Assembly: GCF_001456935.1 (NCBI RefSeq)
Contig: NZ_KQ758482.1
Coordinates: 786,249 to 850,248, forward strand
Length of the DNA stretch: 64,000 nucleotides
Source: [Bacillus] enclensis
GTDB taxonomy: Bacteria > Bacillota > Bacilli > Bacillales > Bacillaceae_B
Reading direction: 5' to 3'
Numbering within the stretch: the stretch's first letter is position 1; every line of letters starts with the position of its first letter. Shown piece after piece: positions 44,464 through 54,402 of the stretch. The notes under the pieces were generated by a model that saw only the letters and a list, made by a program, of their open reading frames with translations, was not told where the DNA came from and did not search any database. Made by a program: the position numbers and the translations under genes.

Positions 44464-44613
44464 AAAAAAACCTTCTGAAAATGACAGAAGGATCCCAAGT
44501 GTCTATATTTGTTGTTTCGACCCTCTGTCCCAGTCCAATTTGGATCAAGGCAGATATTATTCAGTATTATGTTTCTTGCTTTTGTAAGGGTGCAGTTCTT
44601 TCGATACTGCCCA
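44464..44613 (-). promoter_or_regulatory. panBCD leader with attenuator (pan-motif candidate)
   Basis: After the promoter the leader contains a GCAGT...ACTGC hairpin, a middle region, then CAGAGGGTC (44527-44519). Next come GATCCTTCTG (44494-44485), CAGAAGG (44477-44471) and a T7 run. The segment CCTTCTG can pair with CAGAAGG to make a terminator, or with CAGAGGGTC to make an antiterminator. A conserved pan RNA motif is known upstream of panB in Bacilli; this leader is in that place, but I could not match its consensus base by base. Confidence 0.6.
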
Positions 44614-44619
44614 TTCAAA

Positions 44620-44628
44620 ATTATAACA
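44620..44628 (-). promoter_or_regulatory. extended -10 promoter of panBCD
   Basis: TGTTATAAT on the minus strand is an extended -10 (TGnTATAAT). The -35 position falls in the birA terminator hairpin and reads CATACC, which is poor. Confidence 0.6.
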
Positions 44629-44631
44629 TAG

Positions 44632-44671
44632 AAAAACGGGATGGTATGAAGATATTTCTTCACTCATCCCG
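44632..44671 (-). terminator. terminator of birA
   Basis: CGGGATG and CATCCCG close a 21-nt loop and TTTTTC follows. It lies 12 bp after the birA stop and overlaps the -35 region of the panBCD promoter. Confidence 0.75.
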
Positions 44672-44682
44672 TATGATGACCT

Positions 44683-45663
44683 TTAAATATTCACTTCGAT
44701 ATCCGCTGAATAGATTCTATGAATAGTCCCTTCGCCATCTTCTATTTTCAGTACGCCTTCTTCAGTGATTCCTAAAGCAGTTCCCTCAATTGTACCATTG
44801 ATCGTGCGCGCCCTGATTCTCTTTCCAATCGAGACGGCGTAGCTTTCCCACAGAAGTTTGATCGGTATGAAACCTTCCTTCATATAGAGTGAATACAATG
44901 ATTCCATTTTTTCGAGTACGGTCTGCACCAGTTTAGCCCTGGACAGCCGCGCCCCTTTTTCAATTGCGAGCGATGTGGCAATCTGGCGGATTTCATCAGG
45001 AAAATGATCAATCGAATGATTCACATTCATCCCGATCCCGATGATGATGGAGTTTATTTTATCTGACTCTGCCTGCAGCTCAGTCAGTATCCCGGTAACT
45101 TTCTTCCCATCTATCAGGATATCATTCGGCCACTTGATTTGAGGATGCATGCCCGTTACTTCTTCAATCGCCTGCACTACTGCCACAGCGGTAATCAATG
45201 TGAATTGCGGCGCTTTTTGCGGCGGGAGATGAGGTTTCATGATCAGACTCATCCAGATGCCGTTTCCGGATGAAGAATGCCATTCACGCATGAGCCTCCC
45301 CCTTCCGGCAGTTTGTTCATCAGCGATGACAAGCGTACCTTCCACCGCCCCGCTGCCTGCTAAATCGTGTGCAATCTTTTGGGTGCTGGGCACCGATTCC
45401 TCGTAATGGATGGCTTGTCCCAAAGTCTTGGTGTTAAGGCCCAGGCGGATCTTGTTTTCAGTGACACTGTCCGGGGTATCAATGATCCGATAACCTTTTT
45501 TCCTGACAGCCTCCAATTTAAATCCTTCTTTTCTCAACTCTTCGATGTGTTTCCATATTGCGGTTCGGGAACATCCTGCAATTTCAGCCAGAGCCTGTCC
45601 TGATAGAAATTCACCATTGGATTCTGAAAATGCCTGAATCAGTTTTTTTCTGATGGATTGCAT
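44683..45663 (-). CDS. birA: biotin-protein ligase and biotin operon repressor BirA
   Basis: The 326-residue protein has an N-terminal winged helix (LAEIAGCSRTAIWKHIEELR) and the ligase core GRGRLMREWHSSSGNGIW, KWPNDILIDGKKVTGIL. It activates biotin, transfers it to carboxylases and represses biotin genes. The ATG at 45663 is supported by AAGGAGG; a GTG at 45675 is too close. It overlaps the cca 3' end by 25 nt. Confidence 0.95.
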   Translation of the reverse strand: MQSIRKKLIQAFSESNGEFLSGQALAEIAGCSRTAIWKHIEELRKEGFKLEAVRKKGYRIIDTPDSVTENKIRLGLNTKTLGQAIHYEESVPSTQKIAHDLAGSGAVEGTLVIADEQTAGRGRLMREWHSSSGNGIWMSLIMKPHLPPQKAPQFTLITAVAVVQAIEEVTGMHPQIKWPNDILIDGKKVTGILTELQAESDKINSIIIGIGMNVNHSIDHFPDEIRQIATSLAIEKGARLSRAKLVQTVLEKMESLYSLYMKEGFIPIKLLWESYAVSIGKRIRARTINGTIEGTALGITEEGVLKIEDGEGTIHRIYSADIEVNI

Positions 45664-46838
45664 GTTTCCAGCCACCTCCTTATCGTATCATGATCATTTG
45701 GTATTTCTTCATTCAGTATTGCCTTTTCGATACCCTCGAGAGTTTCCTTGACCCAGGGACCACCGGCTTTTTCGGACCAATTCATAAGATCATTTCCTGT
45801 GACTTTCAGTTCCTTGCGATCCTTTATAGGAAGTGCTTTATATTTTTCCTGTAATGATTCAGTGGATGAATTCAAAGAATGGATGCAGTTGTACACTTTT
45901 TCAACATTGACCGCTCTCTCCAAACCTGAACGGAAGAGCAGCTCCCTCGTCCAGCCTTCTTTTATTCTTCTGGATAAAATATCCTTCTCCTTATTGCGTT
46001 CCTTGATCACCTTGGAAGGAAGCCTCCACATTTTCAAGAAGACAGAAGGATCAATATCCATACCAGCTGTTAAAAGCAGCCACATTTGATCGGTACTCAA
46101 TTTTTTCACCAATGGAAGACCGGCTATTTTACGGATGGCTTCAGATTCTTCAGAAAGACCCGGCAGTTGTTTATATAGAGCAGACTCGATAAGAATCTCC
46201 AGCGCTTTATCCCTGTAATCCCCGCTGAGGGTCTTTTCAAATTCTATCGTTTTCCGCTCGATGGCGATATGGGACAGCAGATTCGAGTATGCCGTCAATG
46301 CCTTCCGGGTGCCGGTTTCAAGCTCAAAACCGAGTTGGCTCACAAAACGCACACCCCTCAGCATCCGTAAGGCATCTTCGGAGAACCTTTCTGCAGGCTC
46401 TCCCACTGTCCTGATTAATTTCTGTTTGATATCGTCCCGGCCATCAAATGGGTCATAAATGACACCATCCGCATCCATAGCCATGCTGTTCATGGTAAAA
46501 TCCCTCCGCATGAGATCAGCTTCAAGCGACCGGATGAATTTGACTCGATCAGGGCGCCTGAAATCGCCATACCCTGATTCAGTCCTGAATGTGGTGATTT
46601 CGTATTCATTTTTCTTCTCGATGACCAAAATTGTCCCGTGCTCGATACCGATATCTGCTGTTCGCGGGAAGATTGATTTTATTTCATCGGGAAATGCCGA
46701 TGTTGCAATGTCCACATCATTGATCGGCCTGCCAAGAAGGTAATCCCTTACGGACCCTCCTACGAAAAAGGCCTGATAGCCCGCCTGTTCAATTTTCTTT
46801 AAAAGGGGGATTGCATCCTGAAATATCTTCGGCAGCAT
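45639..46838 (-). CDS. cca: CCA-adding tRNA nucleotidyltransferase
   Basis: The 399-residue class II enzyme has the head motif FFVGGSVRDYLLGRPINDVDIAT with the catalytic DVD. It also has RRDFTMNSMAMD and EDALRMLRGVRFVSQLGF. It builds or repairs the tRNA 3' CCA end. It is downstream of bshA, as in B. subtilis. Confidence 0.96.
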   Translation of the reverse strand: MLPKIFQDAIPLLKKIEQAGYQAFFVGGSVRDYLLGRPINDVDIATSAFPDEIKSIFPRTADIGIEHGTILVIEKKNEYEITTFRTESGYGDFRRPDRVKFIRSLEADLMRRDFTMNSMAMDADGVIYDPFDGRDDIKQKLIRTVGEPAERFSEDALRMLRGVRFVSQLGFELETGTRKALTAYSNLLSHIAIERKTIEFEKTLSGDYRDKALEILIESALYKQLPGLSEESEAIRKIAGLPLVKKLSTDQMWLLLTAGMDIDPSVFLKMWRLPSKVIKERNKEKDILSRRIKEGWTRELLFRSGLERAVNVEKVYNCIHSLNSSTESLQEKYKALPIKDRKELKVTGNDLMNWSEKAGGPWVKETLEGIEKAILNEEIPNDHDTIRRWLETCNPSEKN

Positions 46839-46877
46839 GTTAACACCTTCTTCTCTCTAAAAACGTGATTGAAATAT

Positions 46878-47999
46878 CTATACTAATTCCCTGTATATCT
46901 GCTCATATTGCCCCAGGATTTTCTTGGAATGGAATTTTGTCCTTGCTGTCTCAAGCGCATTATCAGAAAGAGTACGATGCAGTTCTTCATTACTCAGCAG
47001 GCCGATCGCTTTCGATGAAATTTCTTCTACATCACCCACTTTGCAGATATAACCGTTGAATCCTTCTTCAATCACTTCCGGGATGCCCCCGGTTTCCGTA
47101 CCGATCGCAGGAACACCGCACGCCATGGCTTCAAGGGCGACGAGACCGAAACTCTCTTTCTCGGAAAGCAGCAGCTTCAGGTGGCTTATCGAGTAAAGTT
47201 CTTCGAGATTATCCTGTTTCCCCAGGAACAACACCCGGTCATTCAGACCTAATTCTTTCACTTGCCTGCATACGACGGTCATTTCCGGGCCGTCGCCTAC
47301 CAGGAGCAATTTTGCCGGAATTTCTTTCTGGATAAGGTTGAATGAGGCTACAACATCTCCTACCCTTTTGACTCCCCTGAAGTTAGAGACGTGGATGATG
47401 ACCTTCTCACCTTGGGCTATACCGTATTCTTTACGCAATTCACTTGAATCAACTGGCCTGTACACCCGTTCATCGATGAAATTATAAACTGTTTTAATCT
47501 CCTTATCAGGATGGATCAAATCATGGGTCTGGTCGACGAGTGCGTTCGAGACAGCCGTAACGACATCCGATTTCTCAATACCGAACCGAATGGCCCCTGT
47601 CAGTGACGGATCATAGCCGAGTACGGTTATGTCCGTCCCGTGGAGTGTCGTGACAATTTTCACGTCCCTGTCAGCCATCTGTTTCCCCAATATGGCACAC
47701 ACTGCATGAGGAATCGCATAATGTACATGCAGGATATCAAGATTTTCACGCTTAATGATTTCAGCCATCTTATTGGCAAGCGCTATATCATATGGAGGGT
47801 ATTGAAAGACTGAATACTGATTGACCTCAACCTGGTGAAAATATATATTATGGTACATTTTGTTGATTCTAAAAGGGATGCTGGAAGTGATGAAATGAAT
47901 TTCATGGCCTTTTTCCGCGAGCAGCTTTCCAAGTTCCGTAGCCACTACTCCAGATCCCCCAACCGTAGGGTAACATGTGATTCCAATTCTTAATTTCAT
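46878..47999 (-). CDS. bshA: bacillithiol glycosyltransferase BshA
   Basis: The 373-residue GT4 glycosyltransferase begins [20 protein letters not shown]. It has the HVHYAIPH segment and the donor-binding [20 protein letters not shown]. It makes GlcNAc-malate, the first bacillithiol intermediate. It follows bshB1 by 2 bp. Confidence 0.96.
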   Translation of the reverse strand: MKLRIGITCYPTVGGSGVVATELGKLLAEKGHEIHFITSSIPFRINKMYHNIYFHQVEVNQYSVFQYPPYDIALANKMAEIIKRENLDILHVHYAIPHAVCAILGKQMADRDVKIVTTLHGTDITVLGYDPSLTGAIRFGIEKSDVVTAVSNALVDQTHDLIHPDKEIKTVYNFIDERVYRPVDSSELRKEYGIAQGEKVIIHVSNFRGVKRVGDVVASFNLIQKEIPAKLLLVGDGPEMTVVCRQVKELGLNDRVLFLGKQDNLEELYSISHLKLLLSEKESFGLVALEAMACGVPAIGTETGGIPEVIEEGFNGYICKVGDVEEISSKAIGLLSNEELHRTLSDNALETARTKFHSKKILGQYEQIYRELV

Positions 48000-48001
48000 A
48001 C

Positions 48002-48706
48002 TTAATCTCCTATCAAGTCTTGATGCAGCAGAAGGGTATTATAGGAGAAGAATCCTTCAGCATAACGGACTCCGGCGTCTTTTCCCATCATTCTCTCCCT
48101 TGCTTCCACCGCTTCTATGTAATCATCTGTCAGGGGGGTGGCAACACCGTCTTTCCCCTTTGTGAATTGACTCTCATAAGCTCGGAGGCTTTGCAGCTTC
48201 GCTTCTATATGTTTCTCGATATCAATGACAAAATGAGGTTTATGAAAACCATTGATCATATAAAAGTAAAGCTTGGCAGGTTTATGAACCGGAGAAGATG
48301 GATTGTATTTTCGTATACCCGAAGAAAAATAAGCCTCCCTTACAAGCCTGGAAGCATTTCCATGATCGGGATGCCGGTCTTCCTCAAAAGGAGCAAATAC
48401 CGCTTTCGGTTTATATTTCCTTATGACCTCAACGACTTTTGATATATGTATATCGGTAAGCAGGATGCCCCTGTCCGGTATATCCAGTGTCACTCTCTCC
48501 ATTACACCAAGATGGCCGGCCGCAGCCAGTGCTTCCTTTTTCCTTATTGAAACTGAACCGTTTGAAGAAAGCTCCGCTTCAGTCAAATCACATATGACGA
48601 TTCTTTTACCGGCTTCTGCATATTTAGCCAGTGTTCCGCCCATCCCTATTTCCACGTCATCGGCATGGGCGCCAAAGGCAAGGATATCTACTCGTTCGTC
48701 TGCCAC
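48002..48706 (-). CDS. bshB1: bacillithiol deacetylase BshB1
   Basis: The 234-residue LmbE-family zinc deacetylase has [20 protein letters not shown] with the HxDD zinc motif, and [15 protein letters not shown]. It removes acetyl from GlcNAc-malate before Cys is added. The start is a GTG with GGGAGG, 1 nt after the mgsA stop. A longer frame to 48760 lies within mgsA. Confidence 0.94.
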   Translation of the reverse strand: MADERVDILAFGAHADDVEIGMGGTLAKYAEAGKRIVICDLTEAELSSNGSVSIRKKEALAAAGHLGVMERVTLDIPDRGILLTDIHISKVVEVIRKYKPKAVFAPFEEDRHPDHGNASRLVREAYFSSGIRKYNPSSPVHKPAKLYFYMINGFHKPHFVIDIEKHIEAKLQSLRAYESQFTKGKDGVATPLTDDYIEAVEARERMMGKDAGVRYAEGFFSYNTLLLHQDLIGD

Positions 48707-48707
48707 T

Positions 48708-49115
48708 CTAATCCTCCCTTTCCTTTTTGACGCCTCTCCATTCAATATCCCCTCTTTCAAGCCCTTTAACCAATACTTCAGCTGTTCCCATATTCGTCGC
48801 CAATGGAACAGAATATACGTCGCATAGTCTTATAAGAGCTGAAACATCAGGTTCATGAGGCTGCGCTGTCAATGGATCCCGGAAAAACAGGATGAGATCC
48901 ATTTTGTCATTCGCTATATAAGCTCCTATCTCCTGATCTCCACCCAGAGGACCTGAGCGGAAACGATGGACGGATAATCCGGTTTCTTCTGATATTCTCT
49001 TTCCTGTCGTACCTGTAGCAAACAATGAGTGTTTCTCTATAATCGGCTTGTATGCTAAAACGAAGCGGATCAAGTCATCCTTTTTTTTATCATGAGCAAT
49101 CAAAGCGATATTCAT
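48708..49115 (-). CDS. mgsA: methylglyoxal synthase
   Basis: The 135-residue enzyme starts [14 protein letters not shown] and has [21 protein letters not shown] with the catalytic Asp, and [17 protein letters not shown]. It converts dihydroxyacetone phosphate to methylglyoxal when phosphate is short. The ATG at 49115 matches the family start; a GTG at 49124 is an alternative. Confidence 0.96.
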   Translation of the reverse strand: MNIALIAHDKKKDDLIRFVLAYKPIIEKHSLFATGTTGKRISEETGLSVHRFRSGPLGGDQEIGAYIANDKMDLILFFRDPLTAQPHEPDVSALIRLCDVYSVPLATNMGTAEVLVKGLERGDIEWRGVKKERED

Positions 49116-49127
49116 TTGCTTCACCCT

Positions 49128-49898
49128 TTACTCCAGAATATTTTCCAACCCATACACGAGTGTATCCAGCTTCATGACAGTTTCGACAGATACCTTCACC
49201 CCCGACATGAAGCTTGCTCTGTTATATGAATCATGCCGTATGGTGAGGGTCTGCCCCTCCGCTCCAAACATGACCTGCTGATGGGCAATCAAGCCGGGAA
49301 GTCTGACACTATGGATATGCATTCCGTCAATATCCGCTCCCCTAGCACCTTTTAGGGTTTCCGTTTCGTCGGGATGGCCCTGCACTTTCGCTTCACGTAC
49401 TTCTTTGATCATCTCCGCAGTCTTCACGGCTGTACCTGACGGCGCGTCAAGTTTTTGATCATGATGAAGTTCGATGATTTCAATATCCTCAAAGTACTTA
49501 GCTGCCATCTGGGAAAACTTCATCATCAAGACGGCCCCGATGGCAAAATTCGGAGCGATGATGCATCCGAGTCCCTTTGATTCCGCTAACTGCCTCAACT
49601 CGATTAATTCTTCCTGGGTGAAGCCTGTGGTTCCTACAACCGGTCTGACCCCATATTCAAGTGCGGTCTTCGTATGATGATAGCCGACTTCAGGTGTCGT
49701 TAAGTCAATTAAGACATGGGGGATGGATGACTCAAAACATTCCTTTATGTCTTTAAAGACAGGAACGTCAACATTTGCTTCCCCTTTATGATCTATAACG
49801 CTCATCAATGCAAATTGAGGTGTATCTTGAACCAATTCAACTGCCTCTTTTCCCATTCTGCCCCTTGGACCGGCAATAACCACATTAATTTGTTCCAT
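49128..49898 (-). CDS. dapB: 4-hydroxy-tetrahydrodipicolinate reductase
   Basis: The 256-residue enzyme has the NAD(P)-binding [24 protein letters not shown], the catalytic [15 protein letters not shown] and a C-terminal FMSGV. It acts in lysine and dipicolinate synthesis, the latter important for spores. The ATG at 49898 overlaps ypjD by 14 nt. Confidence 0.95.
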   Translation of the reverse strand: MEQINVVIAGPRGRMGKEAVELVQDTPQFALMSVIDHKGEANVDVPVFKDIKECFESSIPHVLIDLTTPEVGYHHTKTALEYGVRPVVGTTGFTQEELIELRQLAESKGLGCIIAPNFAIGAVLMMKFSQMAAKYFEDIEIIELHHDQKLDAPSGTAVKTAEMIKEVREAKVQGHPDETETLKGARGADIDGMHIHSVRLPGLIAHQQVMFGAEGQTLTIRHDSYNRASFMSGVKVSVETVMKLDTLVYGLENILE

Positions 49899-50238
49899 TT
49901 TCGCCACCGCCTTCCTTTCTTGTCCAGCGATCTTTATCGCGGGTGTTAAACTTATTCATGACCCGATCATGAGCTTCCTCCAAGGAGATATCCAAAGAAT
50001 TAGCCAGACAGATGAGGACAAATAATACATCACCGAGCTCTTCTTCAACCGTTTTTTCTTTTTCTGTATGTTTCTTGGGCTTTTCACCATAATAATGGTT
50101 AATTTCGCGCGAAAGTTCGCCCATCTCTTCTGTTAATCTGGCCATCATAGCCAGGGGGCTGAAATAACCTTCTTTGAACTGACTTATGTATTGATCAACT
50201 TCTTTTTGAAGCTGTATCATTGATTTTTCATTTGCCAT
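49885..50238 (-). CDS. ypjD: MazG-like nucleotide pyrophosphohydrolase YpjD
   Basis: The 117-residue all-helical protein has [10 protein letters not shown] and [16 protein letters not shown], the ExxE and ExxD metal-binding pairs of the MazG fold. It probably hydrolyses a non-canonical NTP. The start could be the ATG at 50238 or a GTG at 50250; AAGGAG is badly spaced for both (13 and about 1 nt). It is the first gene of the long leftward cluster down to birA. Confidence 0.88.
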   Translation of the reverse strand: MANEKSMIQLQKEVDQYISQFKEGYFSPLAMMARLTEEMGELSREINHYYGEKPKKHTEKEKTVEEELGDVLFVLICLANSLDISLEEAHDRVMNKFNTRDKDRWTRKEGGGENGTN

Positions 50239-50317
50239 ATTAAAAGACACACTCCTTCATCATCTTTTATCATGTTAGCTAAATCTTATCACATTTACAA
50301 ATTATTCGTTTAAAGGA

Positions 50318-50346
50318 TTGCCACAATAATCCCCATCCTATATAAT
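50318..50346 (+). promoter_or_regulatory. sigma-A promoter of ypjC
   Basis: TTGCCA (50318-50323) and TATAAT (50341-50346) are 17 bp apart and 45 bp upstream of the ATG. Confidence 0.8.
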
Positions 50347-50390
50347 GTCTCTGTTATGAGACACTTCCCATCGAAGGAGGGACAACAAGG

Positions 50391-51260
50391 ATGCTTGGTT
50401 TACGCTTTAAAAATGTATTTTTCATACTTTTAGGTGCAGCGATCTTCGCGTTCGGACTGGTTCATTTCAATATGCAGAATGAACTTGCTGAAGGCGGATT
50501 CACCGGGATTACTTTGATTCTTTATTTCTTATTTCATATCGATCCTTCTTATTCTAACCTTGCACTTAATATTCCCCTGTTCTTTTTAGGCTGGAAGCTG
50601 CTTGGAAGAAAGGCCTTTTATTATACGGTTATAGGAACGGTAAGCTTATCTGTATTCTTATGGATTTTTCAGCGGTATCAGATGGAAATTCATCTTGAGG
50701 ATGACTTATTTCTTGTCGCTCTGTTTGCCGGTGTCTTCATTGGCATAGGCTTGGGGATCATTTTCAGATATGGCGGCACAACGGGCGGGGTTGATATAAT
50801 CGCCAGAGTGGTTCATAAATATGTTGGATGGAGCATGGGGAAAACGATGTTCATGTTTGATGCAGTGGTCATCATTGCTTCCCTCATCACGTATTTGGAT
50901 TACAGGCAGGCAATGTATACCCTTGTTGCAGTATTTGTCGCTGCGAAGGTGATTGATTTTATGCAGGAAGGTGCATACTCAGCACGCGGGGCGATGATCA
51001 TCTCCGACCACCATGAAGCAATCGCTGCTGTGATCAATGAAAAGATGGACCGCGGCGTCACTGTATTAAGGGGACACGGCTCATTCACAAAACAAGACAG
51101 AGAGGTCCTTTATTGTGTCGTGGGGAAAAATGAAATCGTCCGGTTGAAGAATATCATTACGTCCGTGGATCCTCATGCTTTTGTATCCGTTACGGTTGTT
51201 CATGACGTACTCGGTGAAGGATTTACGCTGGATGCTGACAAAAATCCTCTCCATGATTGA
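50391..51260 (+). CDS. ypjC: YitT family membrane protein YpjC
   Basis: The 289-residue protein has about five or six transmembrane helices in the first 200 residues, with YGGTTGGVDIIARV. A C-terminal cytosolic DUF2179 domain follows, with RGVTVLRGHGSFTKQDREVLYCVV. The transport or sensing role is unknown. AAGGAGG precedes the ATG. It is the only rightward gene between 42 and 64 kb. Confidence 0.92.
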   Translation: MLGLRFKNVFFILLGAAIFAFGLVHFNMQNELAEGGFTGITLILYFLFHIDPSYSNLALNIPLFFLGWKLLGRKAFYYTVIGTVSLSVFLWIFQRYQMEIHLEDDLFLVALFAGVFIGIGLGIIFRYGGTTGGVDIIARVVHKYVGWSMGKTMFMFDAVVIIASLITYLDYRQAMYTLVAVFVAAKVIDFMQEGAYSARGAMIISDHHEAIAAVINEKMDRGVTVLRGHGSFTKQDREVLYCVVGKNEIVRLKNIITSVDPHAFVSVTVVHDVLGEGFTLDADKNPLHD

Positions 51261-51271
51261 TAAGAAGCATC

Positions 51272-51303
51272 AAAAAAGCCAGGCATCCAGCCTGGCTTTC
51301 TTT
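51272..51303. terminator. bidirectional terminator after ypjC
   Basis: AAAGCCAGG and CCTGGCTTT close a 7-nt loop with A-tract and T-tract on the two sides. It also ends the convergent protease gene. Confidence 0.88.
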
Positions 51304-51313
51304 ATGGGAGTGA

Positions 51314-51991
51314 TTAATCCTCACCTTGCATCCCAGTGAAAATCAATACGAGCCTTAACAATTCAATTACCGCTACAGCAGCTGCCGCTACATATGTCAT
51401 TGCCGCTGCATTCAATACTTTCTTGGCATGACGTTCCTCTTCATTGCGGATCAGTCCCAAAGAAACAATTTGATTCATCGCACGGGAAGATGCATTGAAT
51501 TCAACTGGCAGGGTAATTAATTGAAAGACCACACCTGCTGCCATCAGGATGATACCCAGAAGGAACATCCCGGTCATTTGAGTGAACATACCGATCAGCA
51601 GGAAAATCCATGACATGTTAGATCCGATATTGGCAACCGGCACCAAAGCATGACGGAAACGAAGGAACGCATAACTTTCAGCGTCCTGGATGGCGTGGCC
51701 CACTTCGTGAGCTGCAACAGCTGCACCTGCAACTGAATGCCCATGGTAATTATCGGGTGATAGTGCGACCGTTTTAGTCACAGGATTATAGTGATCGCTG
51801 AGGAAGCCCCTGCCTTCCACTACTTTCACATCAAACAGACCATTTTCATCAAGTATCTTCCTCGCCATTTCCCTTCCTGTCATACCCGATGTCGTAGCAA
51901 CTCTCGAGTATTTTTTAAATGTACTTTTCACACGCATTTGCGCCCAGATCGGAATGAGGGCAATGAGTAAGAAGTATACAAGAAAACCCAT
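51314..51991 (-). CDS. zinc metallopeptidase, YugP family
   Basis: The 225-residue membrane protein has an N-terminal helix, the metal motif HEVGH at residues 95-99 and three more hydrophobic helices toward the C-terminus (about 118-160 and 195-220). This fits the neutral zinc metallopeptidase_2 family, YugP in B. subtilis. It probably cleaves membrane or secreted substrates. In B. subtilis yugP is elsewhere, so its place beside ypjB differs. Confidence 0.9.
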   Translation of the reverse strand: MGFLVYFLLIALIPIWAQMRVKSTFKKYSRVATTSGMTGREMARKILDENGLFDVKVVEGRGFLSDHYNPVTKTVALSPDNYHGHSVAGAAVAAHEVGHAIQDAESYAFLRFRHALVPVANIGSNMSWIFLLIGMFTQMTGMFLLGIILMAAGVVFQLITLPVEFNASSRAMNQIVSLGLIRNEEERHAKKVLNAAAMTYVAAAAVAVIELLRLVLIFTGMQGED

Positions 51992-52047
51992 TACGAAAAC
52001 CTCCAGATGTTCAGATAACTAGATTTTATATTGCGATATTAGCTATG

Positions 52048-52836
52048 TCAATTTTTTTGACGTTCTGATTCACGTGATTCCCTTTGACCTTTATATTTTC
52101 TCCAACCTACATAAGATAATGTAGAGACGATGATACTTCCTGTTGAAATAATCACCCACCACAGAGAAGGATCGGCTTCATCTTCTTTTTTGTTTTCAAA
52201 CAGGTGTTCAAGGTCCGTCTGAAGGTTCGTCAATTCTGCAGTCGCTTCCGTGCTTTCAAGGATTTTCTGCCGGTATTGGTCGATGTACGTAATTCTCGCA
52301 TCCAGTGCCTGTGCCTGCTCGACAGGTATATCAAGCTTAATGCTTGGCTGGATGATATTATATTTGGCGAGGAACATATTCAGTTCTGAATGATATTGCT
52401 CGCTGTTACCATTTTCTGCAGCTGTCTTTACGCCTTTGAAGGCTTCCATGATCGGATCCTCCATTTCCACCCATAATGGCTGATAATGGCTGGATAACGC
52501 ATCCATGACCAGTCTGAACTTCGTTACCGCGTTTACTTTTTGTTCGATCCCAGCATCTGCCTGGTTGATGGCCTCTAATGCAAGGTTATGTGAAATCGTC
52601 AAGATCCTTAATTCATCCATTGAAAACGATTGATGCATGCTCGCGGCAGCAAATTCTTCTGAGAAATAGTTCAGAAGATGCTTTGCTTCCTCATATTTCC
52701 CTGCCTTCGTCAATTGAAGTGCCTGGTCGGCAATATCATCAAGTTCATTCACCGGAGACGGAGCGTGATCTGCTAGAGATGGCTGTGGTATTGAGAAGAA
52801 TAAAAATATGATAAATATTGCTTTCATGTATTTCAT
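52048..52836 (-). CDS. ypjB: sporulation-associated protein YpjB
   Basis: The 262-residue protein has a signal peptide (about 1-22), an all-helical extracytoplasmic part and a C-terminal transmembrane helix (SLWWVIISTGSIIVSTLSYV) with a basic tail. This matches YpjB, whose gene is needed for efficient sporulation in B. subtilis. GGGGGGAC precedes the ATG. Confidence 0.85.
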   Translation of the reverse strand: MKYMKAIFIIFLFFSIPQPSLADHAPSPVNELDDIADQALQLTKAGKYEEAKHLLNYFSEEFAAASMHQSFSMDELRILTISHNLALEAINQADAGIEQKVNAVTKFRLVMDALSSHYQPLWVEMEDPIMEAFKGVKTAAENGNSEQYHSELNMFLAKYNIIQPSIKLDIPVEQAQALDARITYIDQYRQKILESTEATAELTNLQTDLEHLFENKKEDEADPSLWWVIISTGSIIVSTLSYVGWRKYKGQRESRESERQKN

Positions 52837-52909
52837 ACTTGTCCCCCCTAAAACTACTAATAAAGTCTATGAACGGGTGGACAAGAGTAGACCAAAAAAC
52901 GATTAAATA

Positions 52910-53503
52910 TCAGAGAGTGATGCTGGAACGCGGCGTCTTTTGGGTAAAATACCAGGCAAGCAGGATTGAACATATACTCAACCAGAAAGTGAAGTATCCG
53001 ATGTCTTGGATATAAAGGAACAATTTGGAGTAAACAGGGAATTGCATGTATACATAATCAATAATATCATTATGTAAAGTCCATAAAGCCCCGAGCGCTA
53101 TATGCCAAGCTTTCACGCGGTAAAATGATGAATACAGGATTCCCTGTACCGCCATGGCTCCATGTGAAGCCATCAGCATGTATCCTTCCCAGGGAAGCTC
53201 ACCGCTTACCCAAAGTGTAAGCAGATTCATCACAACCGCCCAGACTCCATACTTAAATAATGTGATTATGGCAAGAACTTCGAAGATCGGCCAGTTTTTC
53301 TTCATTAAAAATGCTGCAAGTACAAAGCAAAAAAAGAGGCTTGCCGTAGGGCTGTCAGGTACAAAGATCATAAACTGCCCGGGTGTGTTCTTTAACTGCG
53401 GGATGTACCATATGTACCCGTATATGGTACCAAGCAGATTGACGATGAAAAGCATCCATAAAAATGTTTTGTCCCGCAATATGGGATAAAGCCAGGAAAT
53501 CAT
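52910..53503 (-). CDS. ypjA: DUF1405 membrane protein YpjA
   Basis: The 197-residue protein has six or so transmembrane helices and the family segments LLGTIYGYIWYIPQL and LWTLHNDIIDY. The function is not known. The ATG at 53503 follows AAAGGAG by 8 nt; an earlier start at 53551 runs into the qcrC terminator. It is upstream of ypjB, 73 bp apart. Confidence 0.9.
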   Translation of the reverse strand: MISWLYPILRDKTFLWMLFIVNLLGTIYGYIWYIPQLKNTPGQFMIFVPDSPTASLFFCFVLAAFLMKKNWPIFEVLAIITLFKYGVWAVVMNLLTLWVSGELPWEGYMLMASHGAMAVQGILYSSFYRVKAWHIALGALWTLHNDIIDYVYMQFPVYSKLFLYIQDIGYFTFWLSICSILLAWYFTQKTPRSSITL

Positions 53504-53536
53504 ATTGCTGCTCCTTTCTCGGTACATTTCTCCGTA

Positions 53537-53571
53537 GAAAAAAAGAGCCAACGACTGCTGGCTCTTTTTTA
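53537..53571 (-). terminator. terminator of qcrABC
   Basis: AAGAGCCA and TGGCTCTT close an 8-nt loop with T-runs on both sides, 4 bp after the qcrC stop. Confidence 0.88.
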
Positions 53572-53574
53572 ATA

Positions 53575-54351
53575 CTATTCTGCTTTCAGACCGGAAATGA
53601 ATTCAGCCAGTTTATCCAGCTCTTCATCCGTTCCTTTGAATAAACCTGCCGGCATGCCGGGCGGTTTACCGTTTTTGGCGATGTCTTTGATTTCATCCGG
53701 TGATAACCCGGTGCCAACCAAAGAAGGTGCCGCTGCCCCTCCTGTCATGTTCTCTCCATGACAAGTGATACAGCTGTTTTTCTCATCTGAGAAGATTTTG
53801 TAACCTTCGGATTCTTTATCGATCTCAGCTTCTGCCACAATCTTACCTTGTTCTTTTGCTGCTTCCCAGTCATGGGTAGCGACAGATTCCCAAGTCAGGA
53901 AATACGTAGCGGCAAGAGCCAATAGCATAAATCCGGTAGCAAATGGACGCTTCACAGGACGGCGTTCAGGTCCTCTGTCAATGAATGGTGCAAGAAGAAG
54001 CGCACCAAAAGCAATACCAGGAATTACGAACGCTCCGATTACGTTATAAGGTCCGGATGCATACGTATATTTAAGTAATTGGTATAAGAATAAGAAATAC
54101 CAGTCAGGTAATGGAATATACCCAGTATCAGTCGGATCCGCAATACGTTCCAGCGGTGACGGATGCGCGATCGTCAAGCATAGGTAACCGATCAGGAAAA
54201 CTGCCCCTACAAGCCATTCTTTAAGTAAGAAGTTCGGCCAGAAAGCTTCTGTTTTCCCAGGGAACTCCGAATAATCTTTAGGAATATTCGGTTTCTTGTT
54301 TACAGGTACACGAGAATCACCTACAAACTTCATCCCTTTTCCTCGATGCAT
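53575..54351 (-). CDS. qcrC: menaquinol-cytochrome c reductase subunit QcrC
   Basis: The 258-residue protein fuses a subunit IV-like membrane domain (about three helices, with PLPDWYFLFLYQLLKY) to a C-terminal cytochrome c domain with CITCHGENMTGG and a Met ligand in GMPAG. It passes electrons from the b6c complex to cytochrome c, and thus to oxidases such as the ba3 enzyme in this window. The ATG follows GGAGGGGG. Confidence 0.96.
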   Translation of the reverse strand: MHRGKGMKFVGDSRVPVNKKPNIPKDYSEFPGKTEAFWPNFLLKEWLVGAVFLIGYLCLTIAHPSPLERIADPTDTGYIPLPDWYFLFLYQLLKYTYASGPYNVIGAFVIPGIAFGALLLAPFIDRGPERRPVKRPFATGFMLLALAATYFLTWESVATHDWEAAKEQGKIVAEAEIDKESEGYKIFSDEKNSCITCHGENMTGGAAAPSLVGTGLSPDEIKDIAKNGKPPGMPAGLFKGTDEELDKLAEFISGLKAE

Positions 54352-54402
54352 AGTGTCCCCCTCCTTTAAATAGGTTTTTCAGGTTTTTTATTCAATCGAA
54401 TC

